Origin: Guillardia theta CCMP2712
Taxonomy: Eukaryota; Cryptophyceae; Pyrenomonadales; Geminigeraceae
Length of the DNA: 64,000 bases
NCBI RefSeq assembly: GCF_000315625.1
Contig: NW_005434666.1
Location: forward strand, 1,073,806-1,137,805
Direction: 5' to 3'
Numbering within the stretch: position 1 is the stretch's first letter; every line of letters begins with the position of its first letter. Both the position numbers and the translations under genes were made by a program. The notes beneath the pieces were generated by a model. The model saw nothing but the letters and a program-made list of their open reading frames with translations, searched no databases and was not told the DNA's origin. This document shows positions 12,000 to 23,468 of this stretch, piece after piece.

Positions 12000-12900
12000 A
12001 TGTCCAACAAGTGGGCTGATCCTTGGGACCCAAGGGGAAGGTGAGGGTGCATGGAGGACGTTCGAGGTGACACTGCTGGCTAGGCCGAGATGCAGCATGA
12101 TGCAGTTCAGAGGGTCTCCATGGAAGGTGCCGAAGGCGGTAGACTCTCTTGGAAAGATGCAGCCCAAGGTGAGATGAGAGAGTTGATCATTGACTCTTGG
12201 ATTGGTTGATCTACTTGTTACTTGTCTCAACACTTGGATTGATTGATCTACTTGTTACTTGTCTCAACACTTGGATTGGTTGATCTACTTGTTACTTGTC
12301 TCAACACTTGGATTGATTGATCTACTTGTTACTTGTCTCAACACTTGGATTGGTCTGCAGGAAGGGCCGAAGGACTACTTGGAAGTGTTCAAGAGGACGC
12401 GCGGGTCCAAGGTGGATAAGGCGCTAGTGCCTAAGACAGAGGGACTGGTGGGCACAAACTTCATCCAGTGCGAGCAGAACCCTGGGGTTGCGCTGGTAGG
12501 AGGAGGAGAGGAGAGGGGGGGGTGGTAGGGGGGGGTTGCAAGAAGAGCTGAAGGAGGATTACAGGACCAGTCGAACCACAAGTACCGGCTGCTGCAGTTT
12601 GAGGCTGGAGTGGCTAAGCCCAAGGGTTGCTTCCACACGGAGGAGGAGGGGATCACCGGGTACTCGGCGCTCATCGATCAAGCTGCGAGGGTCTGAGCAT
12701 GTTGCCTGGCCATCGGTCGCTCACGTCGCTGCTTGCAGGGCCCCCATGGCGTCGCTGGAGTCCCTCGCTCGCTCGGCAACCAGGGCCCCCCGGGAGTGGC
12801 TCTGCTTCCCAAGCTGCACTGGCAGCAGAACAAGGTGATGGAAGGCGAGGAGGCGCGTGGGCCTGACAGCAGGGCAGGGGAGGAAGCTTCATCCTCGTAA
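12000..12900 (+). CDS. Unrecognised 182-aa protein
   Basis: Five exons join in phase: 12000-12040, 12084-12168, 12361-12495, 12565-12690, 12739-12900. The product starts MSNKWADPWDPRG, continues EGPKDYLEVFKRTRGSK and NFIQCEQNPGVAL, then NHKYRLLQFEAGVAKPKGCF, and ends in a Gly/Pro-rich then acidic tail. I do not recognise the family. No signal peptide or membrane segment is visible. The second intron (192 nt) is expanded by a 37-bp minisatellite. The third intron (69 nt) is G-rich. The start ATG follows a possible 5'-UTR acceptor by one base. Confidence 0.66.
12198..12352. repeat. 37-bp minisatellite inside an intron
   Basis: Units begin at 12198, 12234 (offset 36-37), 12271, 12308 and 12345; the last is partial and runs into the splice acceptor. 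Copies alternate TTGGATTGGT and TTGGATTGAT, so the true period is a 74-bp dimer. The repeat start supplies the polypyrimidine/acceptor region TTGGTCTGCAG. Confidence 0.9.
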
Positions 12901-13220
12901 GAGCCTGCTTGTCAATCAAGGGCTGTGGGACGGGTCAGCACCGGATCACAACAAGGCGGACTATCGGCCAGACATCATGCGAGCGTAGAGATGTCATGGG
13001 CAAGCGAAATCGCTGGTGTGTACAGTCAAGGTCCATGGCGACAACCATCATGCATAGCGAATGTTCATTATGATAATCTATACGCATATCTCACTCTCCT
13101 GATGCAAAACTTGCAAGTTTGCGATACAAAATTTGAGCCCTCAAGGAGTAAACAACTTGTAAAAGAATATTTCCCTCGCTCCCGACATGTTGCACATCCT
13201 CCTCCCGTTTTCCTTTCCCT
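12901..13220. other. Convergent intergenic region
   Basis: Probable 3' UTRs of the flanking convergent genes. AT-richer around 13060-13170. Nothing else seen. Confidence 0.5.
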
Positions 13221-14292
13221 TCACTGCGTCCCAAAGAAACGCGAGCCAACGTCTCCCAGCCCGGGGATCACCATGCTCTCAGCGTTGAGACCCTCGTCGA
13301 TAGCTCCCGCTATGATCGTGACATCTGGAAACTCCTGCAGCGGTTGTGAGGCCGGAGGAGGAAGGAGAAGAGAAGACGGGGAGAGACAAGGTGGAAGGGA
13401 TGGATGGGTTACCTCCTCAAAGTTTGCAATGCCTTCAGGAGACGCCACGAACGTCGCGAGCTTGATGTTGGTCACTCCCCACTGCTTGACTAGCCCGACA
13501 GTCGCTCGAGCAACAGAACCGCAGGAGAGGGTCGGGTCGAGGACCTGGCACACAAGACTCAGGAGAAGGGTGTATGAGGAATGAGAGGAGGGGAGAGTGG
13601 AGGGAGAGGAGGAGGAGAAGGAAGAGGGAGAGGAAAGAGGAAAGACATGGGGAGAGGAAAACTTACGTATGCTGTTTGACATATAGTCTCGTTGGTGAAA
13701 CGATTGTAATACTCGACTGGAACCAGCGTCTTTGGATCTCTGTACATCCCGACATGCCACACCTGCGACATCTGTTTACTCATCGCATTCTCTACATCCT
13801 CATTGCCATTGCCCGTCATATCACCTTGGTCAACATCATAAGATTCATCATGATCATAATCAACGATATATTCTCTTGATATATGTCGTCGTCGTCGTCA
13901 TCATCATCATCGTCATCATCATCATCGTCATCACTATCAGTAGCAGCTCTTCATATCTTGATCCACCTGAGCATTTGGATACGCATAGATGAAGCCATCG
14001 ACCATTCCCAACCCTGAGCGAATGACTGGGATGAGTGCGACCTGATGCGAGACTTGCTCGCCCATGGTGTCGCCGTAGGGGGTGGAGACAGGCCTGCAAG
14101 CATGGCATGAGGGCAGCCGCCATGAAGGCAATCAGCGCACATGGACTCAAGAGGGAGGTCAGCCATGGCTTCATACGCCAGCAGTGTTGAGATCTCCTTG
14201 GCTAACTCGCGAAACTCCTTGGGCTTCACGGACTTGTCGCGGAGGAACGAGAGCTTGTGGCGCATCAATGGATGCGAGCAAACCTGCAGCAT
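13221..14292 (-). CDS. Uracil phosphoribosyltransferase (pyrimidine salvage)
   Basis: Converts uracil and PRPP to UMP. Exons 14147-14292, 13967-14093, 13667-13762, 13413-13544, 13221-13334; 204 aa, close to the 208 aa of E. coli Upp, and collinear with it. It keeps the N-terminal [29 protein letters not shown], the [13 protein letters not shown] strand, VGMYRDP, and the uracil-binding C-terminus [14 protein letters not shown]. The PRPP loop reads DPTLSCGSV where bacterial enzymes have DPMLATGGS, so the second Gly is Ser and activity should be tested. The start at MLQVCSHPL gives a bacterial-length N-terminus with no targeting peptide. The second intron (13763-13966, 204 nt) holds a GAT/CAT trinucleotide array. 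Confidence 0.92.
13885..13940. repeat. Trinucleotide (CAT/CGT) array in an intron
   Basis: Runs of TCATCATCATCG-like triplets within the second intron of the uracil phosphoribosyltransferase gene, which explain why that intron is about four times the usual length. Confidence 0.85.
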
Positions 14293-14926
14293 GACCAGTG
14301 ATAAGCAAAAGAGCGCAAGACATCCCCATCAGCATCTCTGAAACATGCGCCTCGACATGTCTTCGGAATCACAAGCTATGCTCGCATGCCAACGATATGA
14401 TATCATCACTTCGTGCTCATCCTATCTTAACTTCATCCTGAAAAATAATCCGCGAATCCTAGTCCATTCTTCTTACTCCTCCTTCCTCCGCTCCTGGTCT
14501 TGCTCCTCCTGCTCCTCCTCATCCTCATCCTCTTCGACCTCCTCCTCGCCGCCGCCTCAAACATCCTCTGCGCCTCGGCTACGCACCTTGACCACCATGT
14601 TGCAAGATTCCGTCGACTTCTGCAACTGGGGAGGTTTTAGAGGTACAGTTCAAAGTGGGGTTCGAAATATTTCAGAATATGTGACGCGAACCTTTGAAAT
14701 ATGACACTATATATTTGAAATGTTGTGTTGCGGAGAACCCCTGCAACAGCCTGTTGCAAGGGCAACAACCATATAAAGAGGGACCTGTGGGACCGCAAGA
14801 GAGACCGTCGCAACAAGAGTGCTACAAGATTGACGTGAAATACACGAAGAACTTGTCAGTTGCTTCCTGAGCTTTACTAGAAGATTCATGCATAACATGT
14901 TAGATGCTCCTCCTCCTCCTCCTCCC
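14293..14926. other. Spacer between two minus-strand genes
   Basis: Contains a CTCCTC/TCATCC simple-repeat patch (about 14485-14565) and a short GA/CT run (14905-14930). Should hold the 5' region of the uracil phosphoribosyltransferase gene and the 3' UTR of the NRPS-like gene. No gene seen. Confidence 0.5.
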
Positions 14927-17900
14927 TCACACCACCGAGTGAAGTTTCCTGACAGGCGCAAACGGATTTTGCGTGCGGTGGTGCTTAGAGCCGTAGAGGA
15001 ACTTGGGCGCTGAGCTCCAGATGCCCATGGCCTTCATACTCCAGAAGTTGTTGTCCACCTGCTCGCCCGGCCATCCCTGCATCGTCTTCCCCTCGTCCAC
15101 CACGTCCCCGCCCATGATCAGCGTGTGCTCGAGGAGCGTGCTGTACGGCATCATGGCGGCGCCGCTGAGCAGCCTCGAGTTGCTCCTCAAGGTGGCTCCG
15201 GGCCCGACAACCACCTGGTTCAGAGTGAAATGCCCGCGGCTGTTGATGTGGGCGATGAGCGACGCGCTGTCGACGGAAGCACCATCGCCGATGGCGACGA
15301 GCTCGGGCTCAGTCATCATGGGGTCAGCGCCGGTGGGGTAGAGGCAGACGTTGCGGCCGATGTGACTGCCATGGGCGCGGAAGAACCAGACGAGGAAGGC
15401 TGTGCCGTGAAGGTACTCGAGGATCCCGTTGCCGAAGTACGCCTGGCGGATGATGACGGTGGCGGAGAGGTAGAGCTGCCAGCGCTGGCAGTAGGAGGAG
15501 GTGTCCCAGTTGTAGACGCCGACGCGCCTCCGACCGATGTAGAACCACTTCATGAGAGTGGCGAGGGAGAGCGACAAGACCGTCGACAAGTTCTGCATGA
15601 CGATGAAGGTTGGCACCATCCTTAGCCCGATATCCCACAGGCTGTAGTCCACGACCACGAGCGTGCTCCTCCCCAGGAACTCTGCCGTGAGCTCGAAACC
15701 TGCGATGATGGGAAGCGACCGGTACATGGCGGCGAAGCATCGCCAGAAGCAGCCGTTGAGCGCGTGGACCCATCCGGGATAGACGACATAGGAGGCGTTC
15801 TTGAGGTGAAAGGCGTTGCCGAAGGGGCGAAGGGTGCTGGCGGTAGCAGCAGCTTCTCCTCCTGCCTCCAGCAGCATCGGCTTGCCAAACCGACACCCTA
15901 CCCACTTGGAACCAGCCTCGTACTCGGTGTTCTTCATGGCCAGCCCACCGGACCCGAAGACAACGTTGCGGCCTATCACACAGCCAGGAAGGAGCACGCA
16001 TCGATCCCCCACGTTGGCTCCAGCTTCGATGCGGATAGGAGCGCAGTCCTCCGCATCTGCCGTCATGATGATGGACCGGCTCCCAAACACCACGTCGTCT
16101 CCCACCTCCAGCAGGTCGTACTCCACCAGCCCCTCGAACAAACTCCCCGGCCAGTAGATTCGATCTCCCACCTTAGCCCCCAGCACCCGCAGGATTCGGC
16201 TGATCCCCCCGTAATGGACGCCGATCAGATGTCCGATCTCCTGCAGCCGCTCTCCCGGGAAAAGCTCCCCCATCAGCCAGTGCCGAAACGTCTCAAACTG
16301 CGTCGCGTTGCGCTTCCCAGGTGTGAACTTGCCTATCACTGCCTTCTTGACCAAGATGACGGCAAAGAGACGGAAGAAAGGCAGCACCGTCGTCCGCACC
16401 ACCCGGATCGCCAGGTAGTACCCGATCCTCTCGGGCGTCAAGAACCAGAGGAGCACGTCACAGTAGGTGTCGAGCTCGGCAACATACCACGAGTACAAGA
16501 CCATCAGGCGGAGAACAAGCAGGACGGGAAGCTGCTCAAAGATCCATACCATCCAGAGAATGAGCCTACCGTACACCCTCCACAGAAAGTTTGGCTTCGC
16601 AAATGTCACCCTGCAGCAGATCTTGTCTTGGACGCTGCCGATGGAGGCAGGCGTGATGTCATAGGAGGAAGAATTCGGACCCAAACACGTCTTACTCGGG
16701 ATCGCGATCCCTGGCACGACGGCGACTTTGCTAGCAATGCAGACCTCCTCTCCTATGTGGACGGGGGCGAGCACCATGCACCCCTTGTCGAGGCAGAAGG
16801 AGCGAACGCTGATGTTGTCTATGCAGGAGTTCGATCCTATTTCGATCTGCAGACAAGAAGAAAGTGAGTGGGTGAGATGAAGGTCGTGACTTGATCCGTC
16901 TCGTTGCTCACCAGATCGAATTCAGCCAGCTTCGCTCGATGATCAATCGCGACTTTCCTACCGATCTTAGCTCCCAACATGCGATAATAGAAGCAAAGAG
17001 TTGCTGAGTTGTATCGAAAGACGCCCCTACCGCACAAGAGATGAATTTGATCGACCAGCCACCACCGCAAGTAGTACTGAGCAACCATGTCACACGAGTC
17101 AAGCAAACTAATAATACTCACTTGTCCCCATAGCGGATATCTCCCAGGTTTGTACCTTCCGATAATGATCCACTTGCAAATTACAGCAAAGAGAGGAAAG
17201 AAAACTCCCGACACGACGCGTCCAATGGCCAAGGCAAGGATGAGGCCGGCGAGACGGTTGATTCCAGCCTGCTGTAAACTGACCCAGAGAGCGACGAAGA
17301 GGATCCAAGTCGAAACTCTTCGAAGAGGATAGATGAGGGAGAGAGGCAGAGCTTGCACGGTGAGGGCGAAGAAAGAAGTCTGAGAGAACGCTCGCAGACG
17401 TTCTTGCTCCTCTCCCTCTCCCCACTGCTTGTTCGAGTTCAACATATTTGACGAGTTCTCCCCAGAAGCATTCTCTCCACTCGTAGCTTCATCTACGCAA
17501 GATGCCTGAAACTCGCCCTTGCCAAGCTGCGTCCTGAGAGAGTTGACAGAGCTTGACAAGGAGGAGATGGTCCTGTTGGAGAAGATGGACGCAGCTGTCA
17601 GAGGCACGTCCATCACCCGGCGGATCTGCGCGACCATCCTTCCCGCGAGCAAGGAACTTCCTCCTGACTCAAAGAAGTCCGCGTTGATGCTGCACTTCTT
17701 GCCCAGAAGCTTCTCCCAGATGCTCTGGATCTCTCGCTCGGTGTCGTTGGAAGGCGGGGAGTAGTCATCCCCTCCATCCAACAGGTCGGGCTTCTTGAGC
17801 TGGTTGTAGTCCTCTGGGATCTTGTCCAGTGCGATGATCTGCTTCGGCAACAAGTAATCATGGAGGTGCTTCTGCAGTCCCTTCATCAGCTTGTGCACGT

Positions 17901-20576
17901 CCACGTTCTCAGGAGTAACGTAGAGCACCACAGGATCGCTCCCATCGGGTTTGGGGATGGACATGATGAGAGAATGCTCTATCTTCATCTCCCCCCTCAC
18001 TCGCTGAACAACATTCATGATCTGTCATCACATCATCAGCTCATGAGCACGAGAATACCATACTCATCACCTGCTGCAAGTCAATGTCGATCTGACGCAT
18101 CGGAATCTTTATGTCGAGGCCGCTGCCTCTCGGTGGACATGCTGCCTCAAACATGCGGAAATTTTGACTTGTACGATCATCGATCGGCTTCATGTCAAGT
18201 CTGTTGGAGAGCCGAATCCTCTGGACCTTGTTCGCCTGCCCCTTAGGGAGCTCGTCCATGAAGACAACAACTTGCGGCCACTTCGCAGGATGAAGAGTCG
18301 AAGCAACAAATCTCTGTAGTCCAGCTAGATCTACACGGGGGACGCCGGGAACAGAGACAATGGCAACACCGACCACCTCCTGCAGGACGTCATGAGGAGC
18401 TGAGAACGCGATGACCTCCTTGACTCGCTCATGCTTGACAACCGCCTCTTCCACCTCGAAGGGCGAGATAATCTCTCCTCCTCTGTTGATAACCTCCTTT
18501 GATCTCCCTGTGAGGTATATCCATCCCTCCTCATCCAGATATCCCATATCCCCCGTGTTGAACCATCCTCCCGGGAAGAAGGACGAGGCGTTTGCTGCAT
18601 CATCGTTTTCATAGCCGAGCATGAGAGGGGCTCCCTTCAAACAAACATTCCCTACATGCCCAACAGGCAATGTCTTCCCCTCATCGTCAAGGATTCGCAC
18701 TGAAGGCCCCGCGATCTGCCCACTGGAGGAAGGATGATCCAAGTTGTACTCACAGGAGGGCGAGGAGATGGGCATGCACTCTGTCATTCCATAGCTGGGC
18801 AGTACGACACAGCCAAGATTATCTTTCATGTCTTGCGCTAGTGAAGCAAGGAGCCCTCCCGCGGCATTTGCTACCATCCGCAGTTTGCATGCTGAATCAC
18901 TGAGATTTCTTGATTTCTTCTCTTCGAGGATCATGGTGTGCATAGTTGGCCCTGTGGTTCCATCACAGGAATGAGAGTCAGTTGAACATCTTTCAACATC
19001 TTGCAGTCTTTCACAGTGAATGTCCCACCTGCATAGTACCAGGTGACCTTCTGCTCCTCCATACAGTTCCAAAAAGCAACAGCGTCGAAAGCCGGAGCGC
19101 AGATCACTCCCCCGCCCGAAAGGATCTGAAGCATCGTAAGTGGTAAACTTTAAAGCAGAGATGTCCAACTAACCACTGCTAACACGTTTCGAGTGATTCC
19201 TCCAACATGAAACAGCGGCATCATATTGAGGCAAACATCAGTCGGAGTCAACCCCCATGACCGAATGATGCAGGCTGCTCCAATACAGAGCGTTTCAAGA
19301 GAATAAGGAACCATCTGCCAAAAAGAACAGTGAGATGAGCTTCATGCACACAAGAGAAGGAGCGAACGAATCACAAGAAGAGAGGGAGGAGCGAACGAAT
19401 CAGAGAGAGGGAGGACTTGGGGAGAAGCAGAAGACATTTGCATTCGCTTCACCTTCTTCTTCCCAGACGTGCCAGAAGTGTGCAGGACAAGAACAACTTG
19501 CTCGGGGGTGTTGTATCTTGCAGCTGATCGGGCTCGAGGTTCATCGCTTCTCGATCTTTCATCAGTTTGATCGTCATCAAGACTCACAATTGTAAAGAGT
19601 CCCACTGTCGACGGATCTGGCAGGAGTTTGAGGACCTTGATGTCTGTTGTTGACACGATCTCCTGCACCCTGGCATCGGACTCGTCCTGATGAACAATCA
19701 AAAACTTGCATCGTGTTCCTTGGAGCTCGGATTGAATCTGAACAGCAGAAACATTCAGAATTCATAGATGAACTACAATCAGGAATATATTACCTCAGAT
19801 ACAGTTTGTTGATTGTTGATTGGAACACAGCAGTATCGGTTTAAACACATCAGTATACACAGAGCCAGCTCTGGACCATTGGGCAAAAGCAGGCCACATC
19901 TCTCGTTCTGACCGAGTCCAAAAGACTCAAGCGAGAAATTCGACAAGAATTCACGTAAAGTTTCGAAGCTCAATCTTCCTCTTCCTTTCAAGTCTGTTGC
20001 AGAGACTGCAAAGTCACCATGCATGCTTGGAGAGCTGGGCAGCAGCTGCACCAGAGACTTGAACCCAAAGTTCTGCAAACACTTCTTCACATCATCTCCT
20101 CGGATGCTTGGCACAGCCTCCACACCATCACCATCAACGTGCACAACTCCGGGTTCATTGAATGGTGTGGCTTGCAGAACGTGACGAAGAGTGAAACCGC
20201 CACCATGCTTCCATGGGGAGACAGCAGCATCACAAATAATGCCTGCAAGCTGTGATCTCTTCGTCTGAGCTATTCTGGGCTGTGACTGAGCGGCATCTTC
20301 ACCGCTCTCTACCGTGAGTTTTGAGCTGAAGTCACTGTCGTCGCTCACACTGTTTGTTTCTATTGAGACGCGAACTTCAGAGACATGGTGTGATTCCAAC
20401 GTTGAGCGTATTGACCTCAAGTCAGACCTCTCAATGCCAGATGCACTTGCTGGTGTTTCGGAGTCTAGCAATGGTGCACTTAACCCCTCTGTTGTCTTCC
20501 GGGATTTCGAAGATCCAATTCGCTTTGCCCTTTCTTTCATTCGCCTCATGAGGGATTCTCTTTCTGATTGCGACAT
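14927..20576 (-). CDS. NRPS-like protein: adenylation, carrier protein and Pls/PosA-type terminal domain
   Basis: Eight exons in phase: 19794-20576, 19453-19737, 19174-19314, 19029-19125, 18071-18951, 17122-18021, 16912-17076, 14927-16846; 1723 aa. Residues 1-110 are Ser-rich. About 230-720 is an AMP-forming adenylation domain: HTSGTSGKKK (A3), PSYGMTE (A5), FNTGDMGYLDEEG and GRSKEVINRGGE (A7/A8), and a C-terminal PKGQANKVQR with the A10 lysine. A carrier-protein motif FFESGGSSLLAG (about 846-857) carries the phosphopantetheine Ser. There is no condensation domain. The last about 780 residues combine membrane helices (LPLSLIYPLRRVSTWILFVALW; IGRVVSGVFFPLFAVICKW) with left-handed beta-helix hexapeptide repeats (DNISVRSFCLDKGC; DRCVLLPGCVIGRNVVFG). 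This is the known NRPS terminal domain (TIGR02353-like) of unknown or transferase function. Substrate not predictable. Confidence 0.9.
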
Positions 20577-22005
20577 TTCACGTGGTTGTATGTTACAAGA
20601 CTGATGCTACTGCAGTCACCGAATAAAAGCGAAATACAAGAATAATGCTCCGATCGTGCAGGAAATGATGTGGTTGCCGAGCTGCAAGTGGCAGGAGTAG
20701 AGGTGAAACGATGGCAGACGGAGGAGCGAGCTCAAGGAGAGCGAGCGCAGGAGGAAGTCAGCCGTCAGATCAAGATGTGAAGAGGGGGAGGAGGAGGAGG
20801 AGAGGAGGAGGAGGAGGATGGGAGGGAAACAAGATGCGCTGTTAAAGCTGCATCGCGAACCTTGGGGAAACTATGGTTACAAGGTCTTGGAGGGGTTCAG
20901 AAATTGATGTGGGGGTGGGGGTACATAGTTATGAGGTCAAGAGCGAAAATCTTTGCAACTACAAGGTAGGGTCTAGAGTATACCGGTACTCTAATAGAAA
21001 AAACAATGGGTACTAGGCATACGCTGGAGTATAAACTACAGGTCAATGTGAATCAAAAGGGGTCAGGGTAGGGAAAGGGTGGGTGCATCGGGTTTGTACA
21101 GGCAGGGTGCTTTTTTAGAAGAAGGGGTAGTGTCAATTGTTGTCATAGATGGGTGGGGTGGGAAGACTGGTGAAAGCAGGGGGTATCAAACATATGGAAC
21201 TAAGGGGTGGTCAGACATTTACAAGGAAACAGGGGTAGGGAACGTCCGTAACCCCCAGGTTCTAAGGGGGGTCAAAAAGGTCAGGGGTAGGGGCATAGTG
21301 GACAAGGTGTAGGGTACCATGGAAGAGTAACGGAACATAACGATTATGACAAAGAAATAACAGTGGAATAACGTAACCATGCGACCAGTGGCGAATGACC
21401 AGGAAGACTATGGTTTGGACGGAGGGAGGTGGGATTGGCGGCAAACATCGAGATCTTCCTTACCACGTCCGACTTGACAGAGAGAAGGTTTTTGTCCGAC
21501 TAAACTTCTCCGGGTTCAGCAAGAATGTCTGGAGGTTTCGCAAAGCTGTTCATTGTTTACGTAGCCTGGTCCCTATGTTCTGTCGTCGCAAAAGGTAAAG
21601 TTTGTCTCTTCTTGGTGGTTTGCTTTCAATCATTCCATCGTCATGTCCTGTATTCAATGGTCTCCATTGTCTGGTATCCTTTCTTTCATGATCGATGAAG
21701 TACTCGTGATCCCTCGAACTTGTAAAGCATCTATAGAGTTGATGATCCCATACTTTTCCAGCTTCAACTGCTCTGGATTTTCAGGAGATTATGAGAGAGG
21801 TGCTTGTCTGCTAGATAGTTGACAAGGGGCTACTTACATATTCAATCTTCGATTTCCTTGAATCAGGAGAAGGAAAGAATCGCCCTGCAAAAAAGTGTGC
21901 CAGGAGCACAAATTTTGTCATTTCCCAGAGTTCGCAAGCTAGATGCAAGGCAACACAGGTACAAATGTTGACTGGTGCAACGTCAAATGATTGGCTCAAT
22001 GGTTA
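20577..22005. promoter_or_regulatory. Divergent upstream region with strong GGGGTA bias
   Basis: Between the NRPS-like gene (-) and the ALKBH6-like gene (+). 20790-20820 is purine-rich. 20870-21310 contains many GGGGTA/GGTAGGG/GGTACT words, almost all on the plus strand. 20640-20760 has an open frame (…VVAELQVAGVEVKRW…) that could be a chance ORF or an upstream exon; I do not annotate it. 21395-21598 is a short open frame without recognisable content. Confidence 0.5.
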
Positions 22006-22922
22006 ATGCTTTTTTGCTACTGTCTGCCGTCTTTACTCGCTGCTTCGCTGATCTTTCTGGCCAGACTGTGGAGAGCTCCAGAAAGCGTCTTCTACATTGC
22101 TAATTTCATCACCTCGAGGTACTTGTTGTAATCGACAGAGGATGTTGTTGCATGTGACATCGCACAAGGGAGGAGAATCTGTTGTTGGAGAGGATCAAAA
22201 CATCAGAAACTGCTGGTTGGGAGGATATGGGACAGCGACGATTTAGGCATGCCGGAGGGTAAGGAAATCAGACCAGGAAAAGATTTCTACCGATTTCCAA
22301 TGACTTCACCTAGGATTCCTTCAGCCTCTGATGGCATGATCGAAGAGCCGCTCGAAGACTACTTGGCTGAATTGAGGGACGCCATTGTAGATGGATGTGC
22401 TTTCAAACAAGGTCAACACCCGAATCACTTCCTGATGTGAGGCTTTGTTTGCAAACTTGAGAGGATGAATGGTGATAAGTATTTCTTCAGTAACGAGTAT
22501 CGTCCAATGAGCGGCATCTCTCGACACAAAGATGGGCCACTCTACGGGGGGCGTGTGGCGATCCTTTCACTGCAGAGCACCTGCACTTTAGAGTTCTCAC
22601 CCGAAAAGCATTCAACTCGCGATGAAGTCACAGGCGTTTTCCTTGAGCCAAGGAGCCTCTTGGTGTTTGATGGCGAGGCATACTGGAGGTCAGTCCCGCC
22701 GTCTGCACGGCTCGCCTTTGACTCCTTCTTCCTAGCTGGTGGCATGAGATCTGTCCGAAAGAGGACGACATCATTGATGAATCGTTGGCCAACATACATT
22801 TGTTGCCAGCTGAATATAAACTTGGCAGCAAGATTGCACGAGAAACTAGGATCTCGCTGACATTACGCGAAGTCAGCAACATTCAAGAGTTTGTTTTGTT
22901 GTTCATCACTTGGAAATGCTAA
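22006..22922 (+). CDS. ALKBH6-like Fe(II)/2-oxoglutarate dioxygenase
   Basis: Non-haem iron dioxygenase of the AlkB family. Exons 22006-22118, 22169-22258, 22314-22436, 22491-22688, 22736-22922; 236 aa versus 238 aa in human ALKBH6. The sequence runs APESVFYIANFI, GIPSASDGM, NEYRPMSGISRHKDGPLY (first His and Asp of the HxD triad), FDGEAYW…WWHEI (candidate third ligand His) and RETRISLTLREV (Arg pair that binds 2-oxoglutarate). Substrate of ALKBH6 proteins is not firmly known; nucleic-acid alkyl lesions are inferred. The start adds a hydrophobic N-terminus (MLFCYCLPSLLAASLIFLARLW), unusual for this family and resembling a signal anchor. No alternative in-frame ATG lies between it and the domain. 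Confidence 0.9.
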
Positions 22923-23124
22923 ATTTTGTTTTACAGCCCAGACCGCAAGTTCGTCACATCCATGGCACAAGAGGCATGTCTCAACTCACAACAACTTTTG
23001 TCTAATTTATCAACCAGGAATACAAGAGGAAATCAAGGCAATTTAAGAACTCCGTATACGACAAAATATAAGAAAGACATCACATCGCGAGAAAGCTGTA
23101 TCCATGCTAAGGTGGCAAAACGCG

Positions 23125-23468
23125 TCAATGTTTCATAACTGCATCATCTTCCAACATTCCCAGTTCTTGCGCGCGTACTTGCTCAATCCCTGTGAAAAAA
23201 AAGTCTCAGCTGTAATGAAGAAAGACTCAGCGAGGATGTTCACTGACTTTCTTGAAGATCCAATCTGAAGGCCCAATCAGAGGCTTCTCTAACCAGTTGG
23301 GTAACTTGGGTTGGTGTGTAGTTGGCAAGGACTGCAGCATTGGTAAAAATGAGAAGCAAACACCTTTCAATTACCTTTCAGCGCCTTTTCTTCTTCATCA
23401 TTGTTGATGTATTGAACTATCTCATCAATGAGATTGCTCGTTGGGGCTTGTTGAGGTGCATCCGACAT
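23125..23468 (-). CDS. Small acidic helical protein (80 aa)
   Basis: Three exons in phase: 23375-23468, 23248-23331, 23125-23189; introns 43 and 58 nt. The product begins MSDAPQQAPTSNLIDEIVQY, is rich in Glu/Asp and predicted all-helical, and ends MLEDDAVMKH. No family recognised. Convergent with the ALKBH6-like gene, 200 bp away. Support is the splice phase and length; an alternative frame in the middle exon was rejected because its phase fails. Confidence 0.6.

Noticed and set aside
15125-16867. Long plus-strand open frames opposite the NRPS-like gene
   Set aside because: Antisense shadow of a GC-rich coding exon; composition is not protein-like and the minus strand has clear domains.
20640-20760. 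Open frame reading VVAELQVAGVEVKRW… upstream of the NRPS-like gene
   Set aside because: No start, no partner exon and no family; kept only as a note in the intergenic entry.
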